Below, piece by piece: positions 25,501-39,351 of a DNA stretch of 64,000 nt. The translations under genes and the position numbers were made by a program. The notes below the pieces were generated by a model, which saw only the letters and a list, made by a program, of their open reading frames with translations, was not told the origin of the DNA and did no database searches. Origin of the DNA: Monosporascus cannonballus. Its lineage: Eukaryota; Ascomycota; Sordariomycetes; Xylariales. The stretch's first letter is position 1. Each line of letters begins with the position of its first letter. The DNA is taken from the NCBI GenBank assembly GCA_004154925.1, contig QJNS01000134.1, forward strand, positions 124,001 through 188,000, given 5' to 3'.

Positions 25501-28200
25501 GTAAAATATTATTAAGTATGTAATACAAATTTATAAACCAGTTTTCATTTATAAGCGTTTTAAATATATTGAATGAAAAAAGCAAATTATAAGCATATTT
25601 CTCTAAGCTTGAAATTTGTAAAAAAAAAAAAAAGGTGTAGTAAATACGACATTTATGTACAAAACCGAATTTTTATTAATATATTATGACTATATCTTAA
25701 AGAAATATTTTGAAATAATTAAAAATATATTAAACTTTATTAAAGTTATATTAATAAAGTTTTTAAGTATAATAAATGCTATTCTTATAATATTTAATAC
25801 TTTTTTATTAATTTGAAAACGGAATTTTGTTTCGATAATTAAAAAAGGTCTTTAAGTTAATGGTCTATAAATATTATTTTCATAGTAGAACTATTGGTTA
25901 TTTTAAAAACTTTATATTTCTTATTTTCCAATATTTAAAATTATTACAATTAAATAGCCTTATAAATAATATATTTTTAAAGTTTAATAAAGCTTGATAT
26001 TACCAATATTAAAACTCTTAAAAAATATTTACTTCGTTATATTACATTACTTTTTTTTCGTTAATATTATCCTTATTAATCTTTACTAATATATTTTTAA
26101 ACATATTAATTGCAGATAATAATCGGTTATGGAAATATATTTTTCACTATTATCTACAAATATACAAATTAGGTATATTTTTCATCCGAAAAGTATTTCG
26201 ATAATTAATATATAAACGTAATCTTTAAATAAATCATGTTTATATTTAACTTATTAATCTATTAATAAAACGAATGTAAAATTAAATATACTTAATTTAT
26301 TTGTTTCCCTATTACGAATTAATATATTTTATAGTTTGAAATAACTTTTTTATTTTATATTATTTATAAAGTGAATTAAAATTGTACTATCTTATATTTG
26401 ATATAATTATAGTGAAAATATTAAATGAACTAAAATTGGGAAATATCGACCACACAAAGTCGAAAAGAATCTTTTAAACGAAAATTTGAAAGAAATAAAA
26501 TTTAAATATTATTTGTCTTGTTTCTATTATATACAAAATTAATAATTTCTTACTCGTTTATTACATCGTTATGTTTTAAATCAAAAACAAAATAATTTCA
26601 AATATAGTAAATGCGTTGCTAAAATAATAAATATACGACATGATTATCACATAGTAAAAAACTTAATTTATCGTTATGGTTATTTAATTCAAACGCTAAA
26701 GATAAATAGAAATTAAACCTATTATAATGAGATTTATAAATAATGAAAACAAAACTATAATTATATACTTCAAAATATACATATTAAAAGAATATATATA
26801 TATTAACTTAATATATATATATAGATATTTGTAAATAATAACGATAATAAAACGTTATTTTATATTTTTCATTCTATATAAATAGAAATTTAGAAATAGG
26901 TTTCTCGGATTATGGTAATAACTTTATTTTCTTTTATATACTCCAAATACAATGTATTATAAACTCTTGTCTAATTGTGTTTTCTTTTACAAATTATATC
27001 TCTAAATTTATTTTCGTTAATTATTCTTAATATCGTTTTTGATTTTCTAATATACACATTTATTTATAATTATAATTTATATATTAACTTAGAACTTCAT
27101 ACTTGTATTATTTAATATATTTATGTTAATTTTAATCTTACGCCTTTATTATAAATTAAACCCTTTAAAAGGAAGAATATATTTTATGATAAATACATGG
27201 ATAAAGATTGCATAAAATTGAGCTTTAAAACAAAAACACCCTTTGTAGATATAATTGCAAAGATTAAAAGTCAAAATAATAAAAACCTGGTAATAAATAT
27301 TTAAAGCTTTATTAATGTTTTATTTAAATGTTTATATTTGAAAGATCTCTGAACACTAGAAAATATCAGTGTTATACTATTTAAAACCTGATATTAATAT
27401 TTTATACACGAAACTATTTAATACCAATTTAACAGTAATAGGTCCAGGATTTTAACGTTTTATTATAAAAGTTGTAAAGAAGATAAATAAAGTTATTTTT
27501 ATTATTATATTTATTTTTACATTTAGATTACTTATATACATATGAATCGTTTATAACTATTACTTTATATTATGTTAATGATTATTATATTATATTAATA
27601 ATTAATATATGATATTAATAATGAAACATATCAAGTTAATTTGGTATATATTATATATAATAGCCTTTACAACTTTTATAACTTTATTCAAATATATTAT
27701 TTTCGACCAAATAGCATTTAAAACTACGGAGAAAATGTTAAACCGACGGAGTTTAATAATACAAAATCTAAAATTAAATATATTAAAAGCAGTAAAAGAG
27801 ATCGGACTTAAATGAGCCAAATTATAGTTTGCTTAATAAAAAATATTATCCGTTATTTACAAATTATTTCATTAGAAAAACTCGTAATTTAAAAGTTTAA
27901 TAAATTATATCATAAATTCTATTTCTTTAGGTATTATAATAATTTAAATTTAAGCCGCTAAATAAAATGTAAAAATAGTAATATAAAATTTAATACGGTT
28001 TTATATATAGGACATATAAATATTTTAATTAATACTTTAATTAATGCCGATTTATATACCAAAATTATATATATTTAATCAATATTCAAATTAACACGGC
28101 ATTATATTTATAAGCAGAATAAAAAAAATATAATGATTTTAAGTTTTTATATTAAACATTAAGAATTGAAAGAAATTAATAAAGTATAATTTAATATTAT
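22581..28200. other. Extremely AT-rich, unassigned repeat relic
   Basis: There is no readable gene. The longest open stretches (for example 27609-27815 on both strands) are overlapping A/T-rich readings without a recognisable domain. A slightly less AT-rich island at 23070-23210 contains 'ggcatt' and 'gaccggcag' type sequence that I cannot assign. The RNase H and integrase half and the 3' LTR of Gy3a should lie in the right half of this region if the element was complete, but similarity to Gy3b fades out near 28.2 kb. Simple AT repeats occur near 26790-26825. Confidence 0.4.
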
Positions 28201-31200
28201 TCAGGTTTCCGATACGCTTTATATACTAATTAATAAATTCAAACAAATATTTAAATTTTCTCAATTATAACTAACGTTTATTATTTTATACTTATAGTAG
28301 TTTTCTAAAAGTTTATATCAATATATTTTAAAGTTATAATATATTATCTTTTTTCTATATATTTATATATGAAATTCGTATTATTTGTTTTAATTAATCA
28401 TTTAATGTTGTATTAAATTAAAAAACTTTTTTAATATATTGTATCCCTGTTTTCTCTGTTTTGAGATAAATAAAAAATATTATCGAAATAATATATAATA
28501 AAAATATAAGGGTATTTTCGTAATATATAATTTAGTATTCGTTAAAATATTATTAATATGTTTATAAATTCTATTAATACAATTAAATTTTTATATAATC
28601 CATATTTCGTTTTAAAACTCGTTTTTTATTTATTTTCTAATTTTAATAGATTTTTATTTATGTTTTATATCGCAAGTTATAATTATTTAACTGTACCAAA
28701 TCTCGTTTTATTATAGTAATTAAAAATAATAATAGTCGATTTTTTAAGATAAGATCGGTATTCATTTTTAATTAATTATAAATCGTAATTTGTTGTTTTT
28801 TTCTTCAGTACGAAGAACATAAAATGTCTTACGCGTAATTTTAAAACTCTAATTTGTCGTTTTTGTAACCTATTTTACAAATATTTATTAAAATATACGG
28901 AATCCGTTTTTGTTAAAGTTATAAATAAGGTGAAACTTCGTAAATAATATTTTAAAAATTATTTTATAATTTTGTTCGTTATATTTTAGTAATTTCGTAT
29001 CGAATTATATCCTAAGAATCCGAATATATCGATAATGCTATAATTATATAGTAATTAAGTTCTTTAATTTTTAAAAGTTTTATTTTAAATCGTTACTTAA
29101 TTACTTAAATTCTATTTTGAGAATAATAACAATGCGTCGTATTTTTTTTTAATATTTGTTTTTCTTTTACATTATATTCTTTAAAATAATAAGATATGTG
29201 TCGTATTTTTACAGTTATATTCATCGCTACCTTATATTAAATATTAATATTTTAAATCTTTTTCTTATTATTAAAGTAGAAGATAACTTTACTTCGTTAA
29301 TGCTTTTATTAATTAACGTTGTAAATTAATATAGCTATAGTAATTCTAATATTATGTCGTAATTCTCAAAATAAACGATATAGAAATTAATTATTTAGTA
29401 TTATTGTTTTAATAAAAATTTTAAAATAGTTAATTTCGCAGTTAAATCCTTTTTTCTTTATTAGCGAAGTTATAACTTTCAATAATTGTAATTATACAAG
29501 GTTTCAACTTATACCTTTATAATAAATTAAAGATATGAATAATATTTAATAAAATAATATTTCTATTTAACGCTTTGTAATTTATTATTATAGTATCTTA
29601 ATATATTTTAAATCGTATATTTTGAATAATAAGGTTGTTTACGGTTTTTATTGTGATATATAAAACGCTTTTTAGGAATTCTTTTTAACTTTTTTCAGTT
29701 TCGTTATTTTATACTTTTTATATAGGTAACCTTTTTTTAATTTTTTTTCAAATTTATCGAATTTTATTTACATTTCTTCGTATAATATATTAAATTATTA
29801 TATTTATGGTTTTTTTCGATATATCTATTCTCTAAGTTATATTAATTATTTGTAATTATATTTAATTTATTTTAATAAGTTTGAATTAATTTTCATTATT
29901 TTTCATCGTCCTTAATTATTTTTAATTATATCATAATTTTTATCCTATTTTGGTAAATTATTTTTATATAACGTATAATATTTTCTTAGGTTTTTATACC
30001 TTATCGTTTTTCTAGTAAAATTCCTAAGTACAATATCGAATTTCTTTTAATATTTAATTCTTTTAAAAATTTATAATAAATATTAAGTGAAAATAACGAT
30101 TCGTAATAGCCTTTTGCTAATATTGTTTACGGTATACTAAGTTAACTTTATAAAACTATTCGTTTATCGATATTTTTTTATAAGGCAATAATTCGAAAAT
30201 ATCGATATTACCGTTTATCTATATTGTTATTTTTGGTTTAATGAGAAAAGTTAGATCTCTTTTTATATATACGGACGATATATTAATAAAGAGATGTTTT
30301 TTATTCGATATGTATTAGGTATTTCCGTTGTCGATAATATACAGCGTATATTTTGTCAAACTAGTTTAGAATTTTAAGACAAATAACCTATTTCTATTTC
30401 TAGTATTTTTTTTAATTATTTCTTTAAGGCGTATTGTTATTTTCCGACGCTCTCTGTGTTAATTTTTAGCTTTTTTTATTTCGTATTAAATTTTTCGTCG
30501 TAATAACTCTTATGTATATTGGGCTTTGATTATGCTAATAATTTTGTTATTATTTCTTTTAATTATTCTTAGATTATTTTTCTAGTACGGGTATCTAGTT
30601 ATTTTATTATAACTTCTTAGATTTCTAGTATTTATAAGCTTTATGTCGTATTTTGCTGCAATTGAACTATTTGATCTAATTTCAATTTCGCCTATAGGCA
30701 ACACCAAGCTCTACAGGTCCTAATGAGGTATTATAAGAAATAAAAGACGTATTTTGTTTTCTTTCTTAGCTCGACTTAGTATAATCAGATTATTAACTAT
30801 ATTGCCTTTTTTTTATCGTTTTTTAAATTATCGGTTGTCGATTTTAATTATTTTAGTAATCTATTTATTTAACACAATTAATCGTTTAATTTAAATGATT
30901 TTGGTTTTTACGTTATTTTTTTAATCTTTCATAAAATATGTCGATAAAAACGTCAGTTTTATTATTTTCTTATTCGGCTTTAGCTATAGAGTTTTTAAAG
31001 ATAATTACGTATTTAAATACTAATTCTTCTTATTATAACTAAAAGATTTATAATATCGGAAATGGGTCTTTATTTAGATTGTCGAAATTATTGCGTAATT
31101 TGCATTCGAAATTGGTACATAAGGAAATATTTCGTTAATAAATTTTTTGTTCGATTTTTTTAAAGTAATCTCTTATAACGGGTTCGAATTATTTAACCGC

Positions 31201-31527
31201 GTTTTCTATTAGGTATACTCTTACGGCCAAAACCTGATCTGCTAGCTTATTAAAAAGAAAAATCGAACATAAACATATACTTAATTTAGAAAAAATCGAA
31301 AGTTGTTTTGTTATTATATAGCTCTAGTTTTCTAGGTTTATCTTAATAAAAAAACCTGTATAAATAAAATAACTTTAGATTAATTAATAAGTTGTTAGGT
31401 TTTTCATTTAACTTTTCGAATTCGGGTTTAAATTATTAAATAAAGGATTTCTATATATTAATTAATATTTTAATAATATTAAGCATTATTTCACATTTAA
31501 TAGCTATTATAAAATAACAATTAATAG
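28200..31527 (-). pseudogene. Gy3a gag-pol remnant (RT, protease, gag)
   Basis: This is a minus-strand relic colinear with Gy3b 41800-45160. The RT part (28200-29000) matches around the block that encodes the YxDD loop in Gy3b. The gag zinc knuckle is at about 30630-30670 and reads K-stop-FNCSKIRHKAYKY, against an intact KCFNCGKIGHKAYKC in Gy3b; the first and last Cys are lost through TGC to TAG/TAC type changes. The LTR begins at 31528, directly to the right, as expected for a 5' LTR on the minus strand. The element is more decayed than Gy3b. Confidence 0.7.
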
Positions 31528-31825
31528 TGTATGAGAATTAAAAGTTCAATTAAGTACTAAACATAAAGTTTATAGGTTTATATTAATACAAATATTTTAA
31601 AATTGCAATTAATAAACATAATAATTAATTATATTTCTTAATATTAAAAATATTTTAGATAATAAACTATTATTGTAAAATATTATTACTCCAATTATGA
31701 AAATAACTATATTTATATACTGTAACTTATTATTACTGTCGAACTGAGCTTTATAAGCTTTACGATCGATTCTGTCGAATCTAGCTTTAAAGACTTTACG
31801 ATCAATCCTGTTGATCCTGGGTTTA
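31528..31825 (-). repeat. Gy3a 5' LTR, left piece (298 bp) interrupted by the 28.5-kb insertion
   Basis: The LTR starts TGTATGAG next to gag and runs right into tandem 36-bp repeats: unit 1 at 31748-31783, unit 2 at 31784-31819, and the first six bases of unit 3 (GGTTTA) at 31820-31825. The other 30 bases of unit 3 are found at 60379-60408, followed by the LTR end at 60485. Together the two pieces make 405 bp, close to the 391-bp LTR of Gy3b. The minus-strand open stretch 31609-31866 runs across this junction and is not a gene. Confidence 0.8.
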
Positions 31826-31865
31826 ACCTGGAACCCCATGTAATAAATTACTCTAACAGTGAACA
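31826..31865 (+). repeat. Left 40-bp terminal inverted repeat of the 28.5-kb unit
   Basis: It begins ACCTGGAACCCCATGTAATA and is preceded by TA. It matches the TIR of the 60911-62741 transposon at most positions (ACCTCGGACCCCACCTAATG there), so the two belong to one TIR family. Confidence 0.7.
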
Positions 31866-34777
31866 TGGATTGTCATGAAAACGCACCATATAAAAATTAG
31901 TAATAAATTAACAAAAATATATAAAATAAAATGAAAATTATATATATATAAAAGGTATTATATTATAATTATGAGATTTTGTTCATATTTCAAGTATTAC
32001 TTATTATAATGTTTTTATATAAAGTATATTAATAGAATTAATATATATTTATAAAAGTTAACTAAATAAGAACTTTATATAAATGAACAAAACAAAATAA
32101 TATAATTCCATTATTTTATTACTACATTTTTGGTTTACAACGTATTATTATAACAGATAATATAAATTATATATCCGAAAAAGTTCAAATATATATAACA
32201 TATAAATAATATAATTTTTATATAAGTTATAAATATACAGAACTTTAGAAATTTTAAGTAAATTCTATTTTCAAATATTTTGAAAAATATCTTAAATACT
32301 TATAAACCTTTACTACGTTTTACTATATCTATACTATTTTATTATTTCTATTTTAAATTGTAGTAATTAAAACCTTGATATATTAAATATATAAATTTGA
32401 TAACTTACTTAATTTATTAAACTCAAAGTTATTGAACTTTATATCTAATGTTTTATTAATTATAGACGTAATATTTTAAAAACCTCGAAAGAGTGAAATG
32501 TTAAAAAATAATACAAATAGATCTTACAGCTAATAGTAAAAATTAAAATAATTCGAGAGAATTAAATTAATACATATATATAATTCATTACATTGAAAAT
32601 TCATATTTCCTATCTCAAATATATGTTTAAAATATATTATTCTATGATAGAAACTGAAACCTATTCCTTTTATATTGAATTAATACAATTATTCGAAGTT
32701 TTTGTTAATTATAAAAATTAGAAATCAATATCTATTTTAATCATATTTTTAAAATGTATATTAATATTATAAATGAGTTAACATTAAAAAACAATATCTT
32801 TTATTATTAAATATTATATTTCAAATTATATGTAAATATATTCCTTTATTATATATTATTTAACTTAATATATTAAAACATTTTAATGTTTTACATATGA
32901 TATACTTTTAAAAGAATTTAAATATATTCGTATTTTTCGATATATTTAATTTAAAACTTTGGCTTAAATTGTTTAATTACGTAATATAAGCAAATACATA
33001 CGGATAGAAATCCAGGCTCGTTTATAAAACTAAAAACGTTTTATTTTAGCCTTTTTCGTTATTTTATAATTACGTTTTCTATATCGCGCGTTATAGTTTA
33101 CCTCAGCTAGCTTAGGTCTCCTTAGCTTGTTTTTCTAATTTCTTCAAAGTCACTCAAGCACCTCTTTATAATGTTAAATATTAACCAATTAAATACCAAA
33201 TTCTCGTAAAGAACTAACGAAGTCTAAATTGAAATTATGCAAAAAAGGGTTTCGTTTCCTAAATTTGTTTTTTAATAACTAAAAGTTTGTAATATTTTAA
33301 TAATAATACGTTTTCGAAATTATATATTTATATACTCGATTATTTCGGTTATAATCTATTAATAATATTGCATTAGTTTTAATTAAAATTCTTTTATTAT
33401 TTTTGTATGATAATGAATATATTAATCTTATTTAAATATTTCGTGGTATTAAGTTTTAAAAATACCAGAAATTTAAATTCTTCTATTTTTACCGTATAAA
33501 TTTAATAAAATAAGATATTCGTAAATTTACGTTAATATTTCCATAATAAATAGAAATCGAAAAATTCTTTTTGAAATGTTCATCCATAATTAAGGTTTTT
33601 AAAATAATAAATACGTATGGAGTTATTAATATGCGAAAATTAATAAAAGTTTATAATTTTTTAGTAATTAATACATTTTTAAATATAATTATTATAATAC
33701 GTTATACGGGAAATTCATAATTTTCGAACATAGTTTAAATTTTCTTATTTCTAAAATATACATATATATATGTATATATTTTTCGAAATTAAATAATTAT
33801 ACATATAAAGCAGAGATAATAATAGTATAAGAAAAATAAGAAATTAAAACAATTTCGCAAAAATAATAATTTAAATATTTTCATATATCCTTTTATTGTA
33901 AGGTCTTATAATTAAAATAATTTTTAAGACTAATAGCAAATACTTACCTCATTTATTCAGTAAAATTCGTTATTTTTAGATTTATTGCAGAATAATATTA
34001 ATATATTACAAAAGTTAAATATCTACGAAAATTGTTATCCGTTAACTAAAAACATATTTCTGTTTTTAAAAGAGTTTAAGTAATTATATTAAATTTTTTA
34101 ATAGTATAATTTTAATTAAAGTACATTACGTTTTACATTTAAGTATAATAAAATGATAGTATATTTTAATTCGATATTTTTAAAATTTTAATTATATATT
34201 TGTAATATAATATTTCGATTTACTATCGTTATATAGAATAGTATTATTTTTTCTATCTAGTATTATAGTTATATTTTTGGAAAAATTAAAATAACTTTAA
34301 TTTTAATATAATTAATATTATAAAATAATATAATTTCATAAAACGTCATGATAATATTTAATATTACTTAATATAAATATTTAACTTCTAACTAACATAA
34401 TTCGTATTTTATTTATTATTTTTGCTAATATATTTAATAAACGTAATAAATAAAATTGTTTAAATCATCTTAAATTTAAAAAATATCGTATAATAAACGT
34501 TATTTAACTGTAGTCAATATAATTAACTAAAAGTAAAATATTATCGATAATATGTAAAATATTTATCGAAAACCTTTTTAAAATATTTTTTGCATTTATA
34601 ATAATTGGAAAATAATTATTTATATACGAAAAGTATAGTTTAATTAAGCCCAAATAGTCGATTAATATAATACAAATTAATAATATTTTTATTGTTATTT
34701 TATTTTATATATAAATATATTTTTTCATTGATATAGATATTTATTAACTTGGTAATATAACCCAAAAATATAAAATA
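31866..34777. other. AT-rich, unassigned DNA
   Basis: This interior of the 28.5-kb unit lies between the left TIR and the MITE. It is A/T-rich with stops in all frames. I see no motif, although part of the original transposase could be here. A GC-richer patch at 33000-33160 ('cgcgcgttatagtttacctc') is not recognised. Confidence 0.35.
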
Positions 34778-35626
34778 ACGTTACAAATAAGCCAATCGGA
34801 TGGAGAAGCTTACCGGATGGTTTTTAACACGTCGTATCAACCAATCCAAATAGCTCAACCACAATATATCCAATTGATTTAAATCAACGGTATTCCTTTT
34901 CGCCAAACGTATTTACAGCTTTCTAACAAGTACACGTACTATATCAAGGCTTATTGCGGACGCCCTATCGCTATTCCTTCCTCCCAGGCTTTTTGCGACA
35001 ATTACTTCCAATAGCTATCGACAGCATTTTTTTTATTACCACCATTTCTGTCGACCAAAAAAACTTACTTATCTTATATAATAAGTATCTTTTTTTATTG
35101 GAAACGTTTATTTTAATAATTTTAAACACGTAAGATCGAATTATTACTTCGACAAATCCTATAATATCGTAACACGTCCCGGAACGCGCCCCATAACAAA
35201 CCCTACAGCCTTACCTTACAGCCTTGCAACGCGCCCTGCAATAAAGCCCTATAACCTTCTAATACAACGTATTTTGCGAATATCTTCTACCTATTAAAGC
35301 CGGACAAAAAAGTTTGCGCATATAGGTTGGGAATTCGGCTGGTAATAGTTTTCTTATCGGTCGGCTTTAGTTCTTGCGAAATAGGGGTAATATTAGCTGG
35401 GACGCGTTAAGGGATAGTCGGTCGCAGACGGGTTAGGAAAAAAGAATAGCAATATGGCGTCCGCGATAAGCTTTGATATAATGCGTGCACTTTGTTAAAA
35501 AGGTATAGATACGTTTAGCGAAAAGGAATACCGTTAATTTAAATCAATTGGATATGTTGTGGTTAAGTTATTTGGATTAGTTGTGACGAGGTATTAAAAA
35601 CTATCCGGTAAGTTTATTTGTGACGT
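34778..35626. mobile_element. 849-bp MITE with long (about 210 bp) terminal inverted repeats
   Basis: The left end reads ACGTTACAAATAA and the right end, inverted, ACGTCACAAATAA. TA is present on both flanks (34776-34777 and 35627-35628). The two arms stay similar for about 210 bp, with shared blocks such as 'ATATCCAATTGATTTAAAT' and 'CGGTATTCCTTTTCGC'. The left arm has an extra 15-18 bp ('gccaatcggatggagaa'). The centre (about 35000-35400) has no ORF. TA duplication and long TIRs fit a non-autonomous Tc1/mariner (Fot1-like) element. It is less AT-rich than its surroundings. Confidence 0.78.
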
Positions 35627-36783
35627 TATAAGAAATTTTAAAAATAAATTGGTAGTTTTTAAATTAAATAACGTAATTCTATTAAAAAATATTATAATTC
35701 TATGCTTTTAATTTTGTTTTTTATATATATTATATTCGTATATTCGTATTATATCATTTTGAAATTACGCGTTTAATACAAATTATTCATAATAAAAATA
35801 TTTAATTTATATACAATGCTTTGATATATTAGAATTAAAAAGATTTTTTGAAAACCGAATTTATTAAATTTATAAAAATATTTTTTTTGATTAACTGTTG
35901 TCGAATTTAAATTTATGACTTATAATAGAATTTTTATACATCTTAATTACCTTAAATAAATAAAGAATTATCATATAACTCTATTTAGAATACGTTAAAA
36001 AATAAGAATTTTTAACGAAAATCTTTTATTTTTATTTATTAATAAGATATTTTGAAATAATATACGTAATATAACGTATAAATTGTTAAATTTCTTTTTA
36101 AATAAGGTAATTGTAAATAACATATATTAAATCAATCTTTTATCGGATAATAATAAAGTTAAATATATTTTTGAAACGAACGATATTTTAAAAAATAGAA
36201 ACCTTTTTAATTTTGTGGAAAATAATATTTAACGGCTAATTGATAGCGTTTCTATTAATAAAAGACTTCGAAATTATTATCGTTTTACTTAAACAACTTA
36301 TAGTTATTTATAATTTTCGTGTATTATATAATATAATAACGTTAATTATATTAAACGGTTAATATAAATATTATTTTTTAAAAAATTCAATACATTTAAA
36401 TATAATACAAATATATTTTGTTTAGATTATATATTACTTTTTACAATATTAAATTAAATATTTATTAATTCGCTTTTGATATTACTTTAATACTTGTAAA
36501 ATCTAGAAAGAAATAAAAGAAATATTTAATCGAAAAGACCAATATTATAATTTATAATTTGCTAACCAATTCTAGCTCTTAGAAAGTAATATATATAATA
36601 TTAATATTATATTTTTCCGATATTCTTTTTTATTTAAATATCGTATATTTTTGTAATACTCACTTTATAATTATTATATTTTGTCGAGAAATAAACGCTA
36701 TATTATTCTGAATCTTTGTAACCAAAATTTCGAACGCGTTTATTTTTTGTTTCGAAGTTTTTAGCTTCTTGCAAAATATTAGT
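35627..36783. other. AT-rich, unassigned DNA
   Basis: No gene, motif or repeat is recognisable between the MITE and the left LTR of Gy2c. It would be part of the interior of the 28.5-kb unit. Confidence 0.35.
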
Positions 36784-36989
36784 TATAAGATAATGGGTAG
36801 CTATGAGCTAGAGTAAGGTGATTTTCAACTAATTGCAAATATATTTCAAAGTAATAAATATATTAGATTATTTTTATCTAATATTTCCTATTACCTATTA
36901 AATAATAGATTTATATTAATAAGTAAATGGGTAATTCAGCGGCAGGTAATCGGTTACTAGCTTTATTTTATCAGAGTTGTATTTTTATA
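36784..36989 (-). repeat. Gy2c 3' LTR
   Basis: In reverse complement it follows the Gy2b LTR through 'ATTAATATAAATC', 'GGAAA', 'CACCTTA' and the terminal CTTATA. Its length (206 bp) is almost that of the Gy2b LTRs. A purine tract precedes it on the element's strand. Confidence 0.72.
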
Positions 36990-38871
36990 ATTAATTTTCC
37001 TGTTTAAGTTATTAATTCTTAATAGCATTATTATTACTTTGCTATAACATATTCGCCAATTTCGTTACGTAAGTTTGTCAAAAATCTTCCGTTTTTAAAT
37101 ACGTACGTTATGTTGTATTATAAATAGTTGTTGTAATAATTAATACGTGCTATATTAGGTGATTCATTATGTTTCGGCTAGTTTTTTATTTTAATACGTT
37201 TTTTAACCTTGCTTTATTTATTTTCTTTTCCTTTTTTTTTTCTGCGCCCTTATTTTTATTTCTTTTGCGTGTGCATTTCGTTTAATTCTTTTTTTATTTT
37301 TTATCGTTTTTTTCGTTTGTTCTTCCTACGATTTTTGTTTTATTTTAGTTTATAATATATATTTTTTCTAATAGCTTTACGAAAAATAATACTTTAATAC
37401 TAAAAATAACTGCAATTTTTTTAACCTCATCCTTTTAACGTTAAAGATAAGATAAATATTAATCGTATCACCAGCAATAACAAGCTCTACTATAATTACG
37501 TAATATAACGTTAATATAATTGCCGTACGATTTACGTTTCAATTTCGAGTGTTTTTAATTATATCGTAATTAATTATTACCATAGAACTCTATGCATAAT
37601 AAGCAGTTATTTCTAATATTATTAATATTATTATTTAATTTTCGTTTGAATTCCGATTATTTTCAAAAATATTATTTAAATAATCTTTTAGTTCGGTATT
37701 AATAATTAAAAAAATAATGAATAAATTCGAAAAAGTTCGTATTATAAATAACTCGTACGAACACGCCTATATATTTGCGATCGGTTACCTGTTTAACGTT
37801 TTTTGTAGAGCTAAATTCGTTTTTAATACGGTTATCGTTAAGAATTACCGTTTTCTTAATATGTCGGAAATAGATTTCTGATAGCCCGTTATAATTATAA
37901 AAATTCAGTTTTAAGGTTATTTTATAAGCTTTTTAATTTAAGTTTTCTTTTATAACTATTATAATGTTTTTATTATTTTACGATTAATTTTTCGTTAGGC
38001 GTAAATTTAAGACAATTTTATAAAGCGATTTTCGAAAAGCGTTATATCGTTATATTCCTTGGTTACGAATATTTTCCGCCCATTTTTTAATTTTTAATAA
38101 AACTGTAATAGTTATTAATAATTATAATTAAAAAATGCTTTTATTTAACGAAACCATTATTAAGTTTAAATACGTTAAACGCTTTAAGTATAACGTCTTA
38201 TTTTTAATTAATAATATATTATATTCTGTTTGTTTGAGATTTATATTTCGTAAAAAACTAAAACGTTTTTAAACTTTTTTCGGATTCTACGTTTAGAAAA
38301 TTTAATAAACGTATTTTCTTTTTATCGTCGTATATTTTTCGATACTCTTTCGATATTCCTAGATTAACTTTTTTAATATGCTTATTAAAGGTTAATCAAC
38401 ATAACCTTTAATAATTAGATACGAAAATTGGTTTTCGAATAAAAGTGAGATTTTTTCCGTCGTTTATCAGTTTCTATTTATTATTTGTTTTATGTACAAA
38501 AAAAATTATAATTTAGGTTTTTTTATTTTGTTTTAGTGTAACATTTATTAATTGAGTATAATTTTATGTTTAAAATAAAGCTTCGAATTCTTTTTATATT
38601 TCCGCTTTATTTTCGATTATATTTCGATTTACTTTATATATTTAATAATATTTAAATGGTGCGTTTCCGATCCATATATAATAAAATAATTATTTATTAA
38701 AAGTTTAAAAACAATTATATAATTTATTAATATTTTAATTTCGATATTTTAATTTGGTAAAATCACTTGTTATAATTTTATAATTATTTAACGATTAATT
38801 TCTGATCGGGTTATTATTATTTTATAACTTTTACGTCCTTATATTTTTTTATATACTTATTTAATTTTTTT
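36990..38871 (-). pseudogene. Gy2c 3' tail and pol C-terminal region
   Basis: It is the reverse complement of Gy2b about 15500-17170, including the A-rich Lys/Arg block (37180-37400) and the 750-bp segment that Gy2a lacks. No intact frame or recognised domain is present. Confidence 0.6.
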
Positions 38872-38879
38872 ATAATGTT

Positions 38880-39027
38880 TATTACTCGCACTAGCAAAGC
38901 GGCTTATTTAAGCCGCCGTTTCGCTATATATACGCAAGCGCTACGCGCTTGCTAGATAGCTCTTTTCTTTCTTTCTCGTCCAACAATAAAACATGTTCCA
39001 GAAATCCAAGAGATGTACAGCGCCGTG
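38880..39027. mobile_element. 148-bp GC-rich insertion with strong hairpins and 8-bp target duplication
   Basis: ATAATGTT occurs at 38872-38879 and at 39028-39035. Removing the insert restores colinearity with Gy2b near 15490. The insert contains two near-perfect hairpins: GCGGCTTATTTAAGCCGC (38899-38916) and GCAAGCGCTACGCGCTTGC (38934-38952). The outer CTAGCAAAGCG (38891) and CGCTTGCTAG can pair in an alternative fold. It has no ORF and no clear terminal inverted repeats. It escaped RIP, as expected for so short a sequence. It could be a SINE-like element or a MITE, and I cannot name the family. Confidence 0.7.
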
Positions 39028-39060
39028 ATAATGTTATAATATAATAAATATGTATTTAAA

Positions 39061-39325
39061 TGTGACGGCTTGCCGGTTTAACCAACTATTAAACCTTAAG
39101 TTGACAGATTTATGTTAGCAAGAGTATCGTAAAAATCTAAGCAATAAATATAATAACTTATTACGTTTTGTAATACCAAAAATATTTTAAATAACGAATT
39201 ATTATTATAAATTAATATTATATAAATTATGGAAATAACGATTATCTTGTATCTTTATTTTATCCTTTTATAATTCCAAGATTCGTTAAGTTCGCCAGCA
39301 ATTCTCGCGATCCAGTATTTGCTGG
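39061..39325 (-). repeat. Gy3b 3' LTR, truncated
   Basis: It begins TGTGACGGC and matches 45164-45428 closely. Similarity stops after the first 36-bp repeat unit ('CGATCCAGTATTTGCTGG'), so about 126 bp of LTR and the expected polypurine tract are absent, and the opposite-strand ORF follows at once. An internal deletion is the simplest explanation. Confidence 0.7.
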
Positions 39326-39351
39326 CTGTTGTTTTATCTGCTAATCCTCGT

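Noticed and set aside
27602..27820. Overlapping open stretches on both strands
   Set aside because: Both are A/T-driven with no domain, and neither has supporting context.
31609..31866. Minus-strand 85-codon open stretch with a repeated RIDRK motif
   Set aside because: The repeats in the translation are the 36-bp LTR repeats, and the stretch crosses the LTR/TIR junction. It is not a gene.
38880..39027. Self-cleaving ribozyme in the 148-bp insert (CGAAAC is present)
   Set aside because: The other conserved hammerhead core (CUGAUGA) is absent on both strands.
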